A program made the position numbers and the translations under genes. From positions 1 through 13,746 of the forward strand of contig DAIUKO010000202.1 of assembly GCA_036848175.1 (NCBI GenBank): a stretch of DNA of 13,746 nt. Reading direction: 5' to 3'. Under the pieces are notes generated by a model, which saw only the letters and a list, made by a program, of their open reading frames with translations, had not been told where the DNA came from and did no database searches. Shown here in pieces: positions 1-6,953 of this stretch. The DNA comes from QHWF01 sp036848175 (GTDB taxonomy: Bacteria > Acidobacteriota > Vicinamibacteria > Vicinamibacterales > CAVVIG01). Each line of letters starts with the position of its first letter. The first letter of the stretch is position 1.

Positions 1-115
1 TCTCGAAGAGCGGCTCGTCGCGATCGACCTTGTCGCCGACTTTCTTGATCCAGCGAACGATCGTCCCCTCGGCGATCGACTCGCCCATCTGCGGCATGAC
101 GACATCAGTAGCCAT
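1..115 (-). CDS. 2-oxoacid dehydrogenase E2 (lipoyl acyltransferase), N-terminus, partial
   Basis: Only the first 38 codons are present; the gene runs off the left edge. The product begins MATDVVMPQMGESIAEGTIV and continues through a VGDKV segment, the start of the lipoyl domain found at the N-terminus of E2 subunits of 2-oxoglutarate, branched-chain and pyruvate dehydrogenase complexes. The lipoylated lysine lies beyond the edge. E2 passes the acyl group to CoA and hands reduced lipoamide to E3; the E3 gene (lpd) lies immediately upstream, 108 bp away, fitting one operon. MPQMGES-type starts are typical of SucB/BkdB-like E2s, but the substrate class cannot be fixed from this fragment. No good Shine-Dalgarno is visible: the leader is the repeat array itself. 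Confidence 0.88.
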   Translation of the reverse strand, partial: MATDVVMPQMGESIAEGTIVRWIKKVGDKVDRDEPLFE

Positions 116-117
116 AC

Positions 118-224
118 ATCAACGATCCACAATCAATCCGCAATCCACCTATCAACGATCCACAATCAATCCGCAATCCCCATATCGACGATCGACAATC
201 AATCCGCAATCCGCAATCCGCAAT
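118..224. repeat. 33-bp tandem repeat array (3 units) ending in a 7-bp repeat
   Basis: Three head-to-tail units of 33 bp start at 118, 151 and 184. The first 29 bases of units 1 and 2 are identical; unit 3 differs at two of those positions. Each contains the core ACAATCAATCCGCAATCC. Unit 3 runs into three exact copies of the heptamer CCGCAAT at 204-224, and the last copy touches the lpd stop codon (224-226). The array fills almost the whole lpd-E2 spacer, so if the two genes share a transcript it forms the leader of the E2 message. There are no spacers, so it is not CRISPR. Confidence 0.85.
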
Positions 225-1654
225 CACAAATGTATGGCCGCGCCGTGTACGGCATGCGCGGCCTCTCCCACCGCTTCCGCCATCGTCGGGTGCGCGTGGA
301 TCGTGCGGATCAATTCTTCAACCGTCGATTCGAGCCGCAGCGCCACGGTCGCTTCGGCGACGAGCTCCGTGGAGCGGAGCCCGATCATGTGGACGCCGAG
401 CAGCTCGTCGTACTTCTTGCCGGCGACGATCTTCACGAAGCCGTCGGTTTCGCCGGCCATCTTCGCGCGGCCGAGGACGCCGAACGGGAACGTGCCGACG
501 CGCACGTCGTAGCCGCGCTCGTTCGCTTCGCGCTCGGTCAGCCCGACGCTGCCGATTTCCGGATCGCAATAGGTGCAGCCCGGAACATGGTCGTAGTTCA
601 AGGGCCGCGTCTCCTGACCGGCGATCCGCTCCGCGGTGATGATTCCTTCGGCCGACGACACGTGCGCGAGCTGCGGGTGTCCAGGGCCGCCCAGCGTGAT
701 GACGTCGCCGATCGCCGAAATGCCAGGCACGTTGGTTTTGTACTGCGCGTCGACCTTGATGTAGCCCTTCTCCATCTGCAGGCCGACGCCTTCGGCGTTC
801 AGACCGGTGGTCACCGGCCCGCGGCCGGTCGCGACGAGCAGGTAATCCGCGTGCAGCGTCTGGCGGTTGCCGCCGGCGAGCTCGACGTCGATGTCGACGC
901 CGTCTGCGCTCGCGCGCGCGGCGGTCGCCTTCGCGCCGGTGTGACTCGTGATGCCCTGCTTCCTGAACGACTTCTCGAGCTCGGCGGACACGGCTTCGTC
1001 TTCAATCGGCACGAGCCGCGGCAGCAATTCGAGGATGGTCACGTCGCTGCCGAATCGGCTGAAGATCGACGCGAACTCGACGCCGACGGCGCCGCCGCCC
1101 AGGATGACGATGCGCTTCGGTACTTCGCGCAGGCTCATCGCTTCGTCGCTGGTGATGATCCGCCGGCGATCGATCTCGATGCCGGGAACGCTGCGCGGCG
1201 CCGAGCCGGTGGCGACGACGATCTCGCGACGCGCGCTGAGCGTCTGTTTGTCCCCTTCGAACACGTCAACCTTTACCGGACCGCCGCCGTTGGAGGTGAG
1301 GCGCGCCGTTCCTTTGATCCAATCGATCTTGTTCTTCTTGAAGAGAAACTCGACGCCCTTGGTCAGGCCGTTGACGATGCGATCCTTGCGCGTCTGCACC
1401 TGGTTCATGTCGATCGCGACGGCCGCTGGTCCGACGACAAGACCCCAGTCCTTTGCGTGCTGCACGATCTTCAACGCGTGCGCATGCTCGAGGAGCGCCT
1501 TGGTCGGGATGCATCCCACCAACAGACACGTCCCGCCGAGCGCCTTCTGTTTCTCGACGACGGCGGTTTTCAAACCGAGCTGCGCGGCGCGGATCGCGGC
1601 GACGTAGCCACCGGTGCCGGCGCCGATGACGATGACGTCGTACTCGCCAGCCAT
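224..1654 (-). CDS. lpdA: Dihydrolipoamide dehydrogenase (E3)
   Basis: This 476-residue cytoplasmic flavoenzyme reoxidises the dihydrolipoyl group of E2 with NAD+ in 2-oxoacid dehydrogenase complexes or the glycine cleavage system. The N-terminal FAD Rossmann motif GAGTGG is at residues 11-16. The redox disulfide is C43/C48 in GGTCLLVGCIPTK, where most family members have Asn at the second position after the first Cys; here it is Leu. The NAD-binding motif GGGAVG is at 186-191. An ATG before the last FAD strand (AIGD) is followed by the dimerisation domain, which carries the catalytic pair H455 and E460 in HAHPTMAE. Length is normal for the family. It lies between a small membrane-protein gene upstream and an E2 gene downstream on the same strand. 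The ATG at 1654 has no clear Shine-Dalgarno, but it leaves the N-terminal FAD motif in the usual place. Confidence 0.97.
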   Translation of the reverse strand: MAGEYDVIVIGAGTGGYVAAIRAAQLGLKTAVVEKQKALGGTCLLVGCIPTKALLEHAHALKIVQHAKDWGLVVGPAAVAIDMNQVQTRKDRIVNGLTKGVEFLFKKNKIDWIKGTARLTSNGGGPVKVDVFEGDKQTLSARREIVVATGSAPRSVPGIEIDRRRIITSDEAMSLREVPKRIVILGGGAVGVEFASIFSRFGSDVTILELLPRLVPIEDEAVSAELEKSFRKQGITSHTGAKATAARASADGVDIDVELAGGNRQTLHADYLLVATGRGPVTTGLNAEGVGLQMEKGYIKVDAQYKTNVPGISAIGDVITLGGPGHPQLAHVSSAEGIITAERIAGQETRPLNYDHVPGCTYCDPEIGSVGLTEREANERGYDVRVGTFPFGVLGRAKMAGETDGFVKIVAGKKYDELLGVHMIGLRSTELVAEATVALRLESTVEELIRTIHAHPTMAEAVGEAAHAVHGAAIHL

Positions 1655-1711
1655 GTCAGGACGTGACGCCGAACGGGATTCGGGACGTGCCGACGGCGTC
1701 GCCGGGCGCGC

Positions 1712-1972
1712 TCATCGCTTCAACGACGAGAGTGGTACGAATGCGGTCGCACCTCCGGCGATCGGCGGCACATCGGCACCGCTGCCGGCGGGTGCACTCG
1801 TCTCGGGATCGAGTCGATTGACGCGGGCGCGCAGCTGACCGTGCTCGTAGCGCAGTTCCCAGTACGACTCGGTCAATCGTTCGAGGCGCTTGGCGAGGCG
1901 GCGCGCTTTGGCGAGCGACGCCACAGCGACGAGAACGGCTGCGCCGGTGAGCACCCACTGGAAGGTCAACAA
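1712..1972 (-). CDS. Small membrane-anchored coiled-coil protein, unknown function
   Basis: An 86-residue product. Residues about 3-21 form one hydrophobic segment, followed by a basic stretch (KARRLAKRL) and a likely coiled-coil helix to about residue 55, then a Pro/Gly/Ala-rich tail. This predicts a single-pass inner-membrane protein with a short cytoplasmic helix. I do not recognise a family. It lies 57 bp upstream of lpd on the same strand and is probably cotranscribed. The chosen start is TTG (1970-1972), with AAGG eight bases upstream. That AAGG overlaps the -10 of the strong promoter at 1982-2009, so the message may be almost leaderless, or the true start may be the in-frame GTG at 1954, which would shorten the membrane segment. 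Confidence 0.62.
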   Translation of the reverse strand: MLTFQWVLTGAAVLVAVASLAKARRLAKRLERLTESYWELRYEHGQLRARVNRLDPETSAPAGSGADVPPIAGGATAFVPLSSLKR

Positions 1973-1981
1973 AACTCGTAC

Positions 1982-2009
1982 CTTATCGAACGGCTTGCAA
2001 CGGTGTCAA
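1982..2009 (-). promoter_or_regulatory. Predicted sigma-70 promoter for the small membrane protein-lpd-E2 operon
   Basis: On the minus strand a perfect -35 TTGACA (2009-2004) is separated by 16 bp from GATAAG (1987-1982), which matches four of six -10 bases. The predicted transcription start is near 1975, only a few bases before the TTG start codon at 1972. Confidence 0.55.
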
Positions 2010-2023
2010 CCGCCTGACACAAT
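1995..2023 (+). promoter_or_regulatory. Possible sigma-70 promoter for the response regulator
   Basis: TTGCAA (1995-2000) and CACAAT (2018-2023) each match four of six consensus bases at the ideal 17-bp spacing. The predicted start near 2030 leaves a leader of about 12 nt before the ATG at 2042. It overlaps the opposing promoter at 1982-2009. Confidence 0.35.
2003..2020. promoter_or_regulatory. Perfect 6-bp dyad (operator candidate) between divergent genes
   Basis: GTGTCA-N6-TGACAC is a perfect inverted repeat. It covers the -35 of the minus-strand promoter and the spacer and -10 of the plus-strand promoter, so a dimeric protein bound here could affect both directions. No regulator can be assigned from sequence alone; the adjacent sigma-54 activator is one candidate for autoregulation. 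Confidence 0.4.
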
Positions 2024-2041
2024 TACTCGCGTTTTGCCGGC

Positions 2042-3430
<1,389 letters not shown>

Positions 3431-3511
3431 ACCAGCTAAGAAATTGGCCACCCCGGCTAAGTCGTTGCCTCCCTGCCTTAATCACCTGATTCCCCTCTGC
3501 TAACCGTATAG

Positions 3512-3534
3512 GGACCGTGAAGGGGTAACGGTCC
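3512..3534. promoter_or_regulatory. Candidate enhancer (upstream activator site) for the sigma-54 promoter
   Basis: GGACCGT-N9-ACGGTCC is a perfect 7-bp inverted repeat centred at 3523, about 153 bp upstream of the predicted sigma-54 start. NtrC-type activators typically bind as dimers to dyads 100-200 bp upstream. Related half-sites (AACCGT at 3503, ACGGTC at 3632) lie nearby. There is no T-run, so a terminator for the upstream gene is less likely. Confidence 0.5.
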
Positions 3535-3606
3535 GGCGGTCAACTCGTTGTCTTTGCGTACTTTATGTCCGTCTTCTTCGTGCGCCAACGAGGGCCGAAA
3601 CGTGGC

Positions 3607-3625
3607 CGTTTTTCGAACAAAAACG
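3607..3625. promoter_or_regulatory. AT-rich perfect dyad between enhancer and promoter
   Basis: CGTTTTT-N5-AAAAACG is a perfect 7-bp inverted repeat centred at 3616, about 60 bp upstream of the predicted sigma-54 start. It lies where DNA-bending proteins often act at such promoters. It does not match the IHF consensus and is too AT-rich for a normal terminator stem. Its function is unknown. Confidence 0.35.
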
Positions 3626-3649
3626 AGCGGTACGGTCACTCAGGCGCGG

Positions 3650-3665
3650 TGGCAGCCCCGTTGCA
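3650..3665 (+). promoter_or_regulatory. Sigma-54 (-24/-12) promoter for the radical SAM operon
   Basis: TGGCAG followed by CCCCG and TTGCA matches the sigma-54 consensus TGGCAC-N5-TTGCA at all but one specified position, with the exact 11-base distance from TGG to TTGC. The start is predicted near 3676, giving a leader of about 62 nt before the maturase ATG at 3738. The adjacent upstream gene encodes a GAFTGA-containing sigma-54 activator, which strongly supports the call. Confidence 0.78.
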
Positions 3666-3737
3666 CTTAGGTCAATTCGCCGACGTACGAATAACGATCT
3701 GACTACCAACAACCCGGCCCTGAACGAAAACCACCAG

Positions 3738-5135
3738 ATGCAACCCTCGATGTTCAATCTTCGTGTGCCTCTTCCGGCGCGCGATGAAGTCTTCCTCATG
3801 AACACCTTGACCGACGCGCAGCTCGTCGTGTCATCGGATGTGGCGGCGCTGCTCGACGGTATCGGCGCCTGCCGCGTCGAATCGCTCGAGGGCGAAGCTC
3901 GTGAGGCCTTCGACCTGCTGTGGGACAACGGCTTCCTCGTTCAGGATCGCGCGGCCGATCGCGACGCGCTCGACCGTTATCTCGGCGAAGTCAAGAGCGA
4001 TACGGCCGAGCTCAACGTCACGCTGCTCACCACACTTCAGTGCAATTTCGCGTGCGACTACTGCTTTCAGGGCGATCACGGCGACTACAATGAGCGCGCC
4101 GAGAAGATGTCGCTCGACACCGCGCAGCGCACGATTGCGTGGATGACGCGCGAGCTTGATCGGGTCAGGCCCGAGAAGTTCGTGCTGACGTTCTTCGGCG
4201 GCGAGCCGCTGCTGAATCTGCCCGTCATGTACGAAATGGCGGAGCGCATGTGGGAGGCCACCCAGGCGCGGCACGTCCCGATGTACGTCAACATCATCAC
4301 CAACGGCCTTCTCCTCACGCCTGCGGTCGTCGATCGGATGCTGCCGTTCGGACTGAACGGCGTGAAGATCACACTCGACGGCGATCGCGACACCCACAAC
4401 CGCATGCGGCCGCTGCGCGGCGGCCAGGGCACCTTCGATCGCATCATCGAGAACATCCGCCAGGTCGCGGGCCGCTGCCGCATCGCGGTCGGCGGCAACT
4501 TCGACGAGAGCTCGGTCGACAGCTATCCGGCGCTGCTCGAATTCATCAAACAGCAGGACTTCGCGGACAAGCTCTCGAAGGTGTTCTTCAAGCCGATCGT
4601 CCGCGCCGAACCGGTCTCGGCCAAGGGCATCATCCCGCTCAGGCCGATCGCGGCCAAGGACACGTTGAACGGCACGTGCATGACCTCGGTCGGCTCGGGC
4701 GCCGGCAAGGCGTGCGATTCGTGCAACGTGCTCGACGACAAGCTCACCTTCCTGCGCCAGGAAACCAAGCGCCTCGGCTTCCCGACGCACGACGGCGTGC
4801 ACAACGGTCCGTGCCACGTGCACAAACAGCACGCGCACACGATCGGACCCGACGGATCGCTCTACGCGTGCCCCGGCTTCACCGGGCAGCTCGCGATGTC
4901 GACCGGGCACATCGACGACCGCCGCGACTCGTGGCGCGAGTCCGCCTCCGAACGTTTCATGCGACTCAGTCCGTGGAAAGAGTGTGGAGACTGCCCCTAC
5001 ATCCCGGTGTGTGCCGGCGGATGCGTGGCGGCCTCCTATTCGCAGCTCGGCGACATGAACTTGCCGACATGTCACAAGCGCAGCTTCGACTCGGCGCTCG
5101 TGTCGCTGGCGCATACCGCAGCCAGTGCGGCCTAG
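3738..5135 (+). CDS. Radical SAM/SPASM peptide maturase
   Basis: A 465-residue enzyme. Residues about 5-90 resemble the N-terminal segment of other SPASM maturases (VFLMNTLTDAQLVVSSDV, then a helical stretch ending NGFLV) and may serve precursor recognition. The radical SAM core starts with the 4Fe-4S motif C102-X3-C106-X2-C109, followed by FFGGEPLL. C314, C326 and C329 lie between core and SPASM domain. The SPASM domain is complete: C359-X13-G373-X4-C378, then C416-X2-C419-X5-C425-X3-C429 and C445, enough for two auxiliary clusters. Such enzymes crosslink or otherwise modify ribosomal peptides by radical chemistry; the reaction here cannot be read from sequence. A 37-residue peptide gene follows 17 nt downstream. 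The start may be ATG 3738 or ATG 3750; neither has a Shine-Dalgarno. Confidence 0.93.
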   Translation: MQPSMFNLRVPLPARDEVFLMNTLTDAQLVVSSDVAALLDGIGACRVESLEGEAREAFDLLWDNGFLVQDRAADRDALDRYLGEVKSDTAELNVTLLTTLQCNFACDYCFQGDHGDYNERAEKMSLDTAQRTIAWMTRELDRVRPEKFVLTFFGGEPLLNLPVMYEMAERMWEATQARHVPMYVNIITNGLLLTPAVVDRMLPFGLNGVKITLDGDRDTHNRMRPLRGGQGTFDRIIENIRQVAGRCRIAVGGNFDESSVDSYPALLEFIKQQDFADKLSKVFFKPIVRAEPVSAKGIIPLRPIAAKDTLNGTCMTSVGSGAGKACDSCNVLDDKLTFLRQETKRLGFPTHDGVHNGPCHVHKQHAHTIGPDGSLYACPGFTGQLAMSTGHIDDRRDSWRESASERFMRLSPWKECGDCPYIPVCAGGCVAASYSQLGDMNLPTCHKRSFDSALVSLAHTAASAA

Positions 5136-5140
5136 GAAAA

Positions 5141-5146
5141 AAGGAG
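5141..5146 (+). promoter_or_regulatory. Strong Shine-Dalgarno of the short peptide gene
   Basis: AAGGAG, preceded by an A-run, lies six bases before the ATG at 5153. It is the only strong ribosome binding site among the maturase, peptide, binding-protein and kinase genes. It both supports the 37-residue gene and suggests that peptide is made in excess over enzyme, as is usual for RiPP substrates. Confidence 0.75.
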
Positions 5147-5152
5147 AGCCCC

Positions 5153-5266
5153 ATGACCATCAAAGTGATCAAGACTGCCTCGAACGTGAAACCGACCGGC
5201 TACTGCGTCCAGTTCGTCGACGATCCGCCTATCGCCAAGCGGTCCGCCGCGACGACCAAGAAGTAA
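5153..5266 (+). CDS. Putative RiPP precursor peptide, 37 residues
   Basis: A very short gene between the SPASM maturase (17-nt gap) and the peptide-binding lipoprotein (4-nt gap). The product begins MTIKVIKTASNVKPTG, has the central segment YCVQFVDDPP (residues 17-26) and ends in a basic, Ser/Thr/Ala-rich tail with KK. It has one Cys (C18), one Tyr (Y17), one Phe (F21), an Asp pair and a Pro pair. A basic N-terminus followed by a compact aromatic/Cys/acidic patch suits a leader-core precursor; the core is probably around 16-26. YCV and FVD fit an aromatic-X-X pattern like that of cyclophane-forming maturases, while C18 could instead form a thioether. Both are guesses. I do not recognise the family. 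The strong ribosome binding site and position make translation likely. Confidence 0.72.
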   Translation: MTIKVIKTASNVKPTGYCVQFVDDPPIAKRSAATTKK

Positions 5267-5270
5267 GTGG

Positions 5271-6785
5271 ATGATTCAGGGGCGCTGGCATCGGCGCCGG
5301 CACGGCTCGATCCAAGCGGCATACGCCGTCGGCGCTGTTGTTGCCGCGCTCGCGTGCATCGCTTCGTGCGGGCGTGATGCACCGCCGAGGACGGAGAACT
5401 TGTCCTCGGCCACGTTGCGTCTCGGCGTCAGCCAGGTCCAATCGTCCTTGAACAATCCGCTGGCGGGCCTCCGCCAGTTGATTCAGCTGCTCACCGTGGA
5501 AAGCCTCGTGCGACTCGACAACGACGGACGCCTGCTGCCGCAACTGGCTGATCGGTGGGCGCTTACCGACGGCGGCCGATCCGTCGTCGTGACGCTGAAG
5601 AGCGGCGTCAAGTTCCACGACGGCTCGCCGGTGAACCCGCAGACGCTGAGCGACGTGCTGCGCGATGCGCTTCGCGGCACGACTGGCCCGCTGTTCGAGG
5701 ACATCGATCACATTCGCGTCGCCGGCGCCGACGCCGTCGAAATCGGCTTCAAGCGGCCGTCGCCGCTGCTGCTCGAGTCGCTCGAAGTCGTCGTCAAGAA
5801 ACCGGGGCAGGCGATAGTCGCAACCGGCCCGTTCATTGTCGCGGTCGACAAGCCGACCGAACTGCGGGCGAACGCGGACTACTACCTCGGTCCGGCCAAC
5901 ATCCGCGAGGTGCAGATCGTGACGTTCCCGTCGGTGCGAACCGCGTGGGCCGAGCTGCTGCGCAATCGCATCGACATGCTGTACGAAGTCGGGCTCGATG
6001 CGTTCGATTCGCTGCAGAACTCGACGAACGTCGCCGTGTTCACCTACATCCGCCACTATCAGTTCCTGATAGCGTTCAACACCGAGCAGCCGGTGTTCCG
6101 TTCGAGCAAACTGCGGCGCGCGCTCAACCTGGCGATCGACCGGCAGGATCTCGTCCGGCAGGCGCTTGGCGGACACGGTGTCGCGTCATCGACTCCCATC
6201 AACGGGCAATACTGGGCGCTTGCCAGCGACGCCGCCGCCTTTCCGTTCGATCCGCAGCAGGCCGCGGCGGCGTTGGGCGGAGCGCGGGTTCGATTCACCT
6301 GTCTCGTGCCGACGGACCAGATCTACGAGCGCATCGCGCTTCATGTGAAGCGACAGCTGAGTGCGGTGGGCGTCGAGATGACGGTGCGATCCGTGACTCA
6401 AGATGAGCTGTTCGAGGCCGAACGCGCGCGAAAGTACGATGCGGTCCTCACCGAAGGTATCAGCGGCCCTTCCGTCCTGCGCTTGTATCAGGTGTGGAAC
6501 TCGAAGAGTGAACTGAACCTCGGTGGGTTCGGCAACGCCTCGGTCGACAAGGCGCTCGAACGCGTTCGCTACGCGGAGACCGAAACCGATTTCCGCCAGC
6601 GCGTGGGCGCACTCCAGCAGGCGTTCGTCGACGATCCACCGGCGATCTTCCTGGCCTGGAGCGAACGGCTCCGCGCGATCAGCAAGCGGTTCGTCGTGCC
6701 AACGCCGCCGCCCGGGCGCGATGTGCTGGCGACGGTTCGCCTGTGGACTCCGCGGACCGATGAGAGGGTTGCCAGCCGGAACTGA
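5271..6785 (+). CDS. Lipoprotein oligopeptide-binding protein (SBP_bac_5/OppA-like)
   Basis: A 504-residue protein with a basic N-terminus, a hydrophobic stretch at about 16-32 and a lipobox IASC that would lipidate C33, placing it on the outer face of a membrane. The mature part follows the family-5 solute-binding fold: a start like LRLGVSQ, then LLPQLADRWALTDGG, LKSGVKFHDGSPV, a central INGQYW region and RRALNLAIDRQDLVRQAL, which all members share in similar form. Members bind di- or oligopeptides, nickel or sugars. There is no permease or ATPase gene beside it; a histidine kinase follows directly, suggesting a receptor role rather than uptake. It starts 4 nt after the peptide gene's stop with no clear Shine-Dalgarno, so translation is probably coupled. 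The last 42 bases lie in a duplicated stretch next to the N gap. Confidence 0.9.
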   Translation: MIQGRWHRRRHGSIQAAYAVGAVVAALACIASCGRDAPPRTENLSSATLRLGVSQVQSSLNNPLAGLRQLIQLLTVESLVRLDNDGRLLPQLADRWALTDGGRSVVVTLKSGVKFHDGSPVNPQTLSDVLRDALRGTTGPLFEDIDHIRVAGADAVEIGFKRPSPLLLESLEVVVKKPGQAIVATGPFIVAVDKPTELRANADYYLGPANIREVQIVTFPSVRTAWAELLRNRIDMLYEVGLDAFDSLQNSTNVAVFTYIRHYQFLIAFNTEQPVFRSSKLRRALNLAIDRQDLVRQALGGHGVASSTPINGQYWALASDAAAFPFDPQQAAAALGGARVRFTCLVPTDQIYERIALHVKRQLSAVGVEMTVRSVTQDELFEAERARKYDAVLTEGISGPSVLRLYQVWNSKSELNLGGFGNASVDKALERVRYAETETDFRQRVGALQQAFVDDPPAIFLAWSERLRAISKRFVVPTPPPGRDVLATVRLWTPRTDERVASRN

Positions 6786-6953
6786 CGATCCCATGCCGNN
6801 NNNNNNNNNNNNNNNNNNNNNNNNNNNNNNNNNNNNNNNNNNNNNNNNNNNNNNNNNNNNNNNNNNNNNNNNNNNNNNNNNNNNNNNNNNNNNNNNNNTG
6901 GACTCCGCGGACCGATGAGAGGGTTGCCAGCCGGAACTGACGATCCCATGCCG
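6744..6953. repeat. Identical 55-bp copies flanking the N run (assembly overlap)
   Basis: Bases 6744-6798 and 6899-6953 are identical over all 55 positions and abut the two ends of the N block. The copies hold the end of the binding-protein gene, its stop codon and the kinase start codon. A 55-base exact overlap equals a common assembler k-mer size. The simplest reading is one locus split between two overlapping contigs, with no missing sequence. Confidence 0.9.
6799..6898. other. Scaffold gap of 100 N
   Basis: Exactly 100 unresolved bases, a conventional placeholder length. If the flanking 55-bp copies are merged, the gap disappears and the kinase ATG falls seven bases after the binding-protein stop. 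Confidence 0.97.

Noticed and set aside
118..224. CRISPR array
   Set aside because: Units are directly adjacent with no variable spacers and no cas genes nearby.
230..1666. 478-codon plus-strand open frame opposite lpd
   Set aside because: The product is Arg/Asp/His-rich without any domain, while the opposite strand encodes a textbook E3.
3512..3534. Rho-independent terminator for the response regulator
   Set aside because: The stem is followed by a GC-rich stretch, not a T-run, and the dyad sits at enhancer distance from a sigma-54 promoter.
3565..3702. 45-codon ORF upstream of the maturase as a second precursor peptide
   Set aside because: No ribosome binding site, and it spans the predicted sigma-54 promoter, so the main transcript would not contain its start.
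3831..5114. 427-codon minus-strand open frame opposite the radical SAM gene
   Set aside because: Shadow of the maturase, whose cysteine motifs are intact on the plus strand.
6915..6947. Earlier in-frame ATG for the kinase, 11 codons upstream
   Set aside because: It lies inside the duplicated end of the binding-protein gene; the ATG at 6948 gives a normal signal-anchor start.
6744..6953. True biological tandem duplication or insertion at the junction
   Set aside because: The copies end exactly at the edges of a 100-N placeholder and are identical, which fits contig overlap better.
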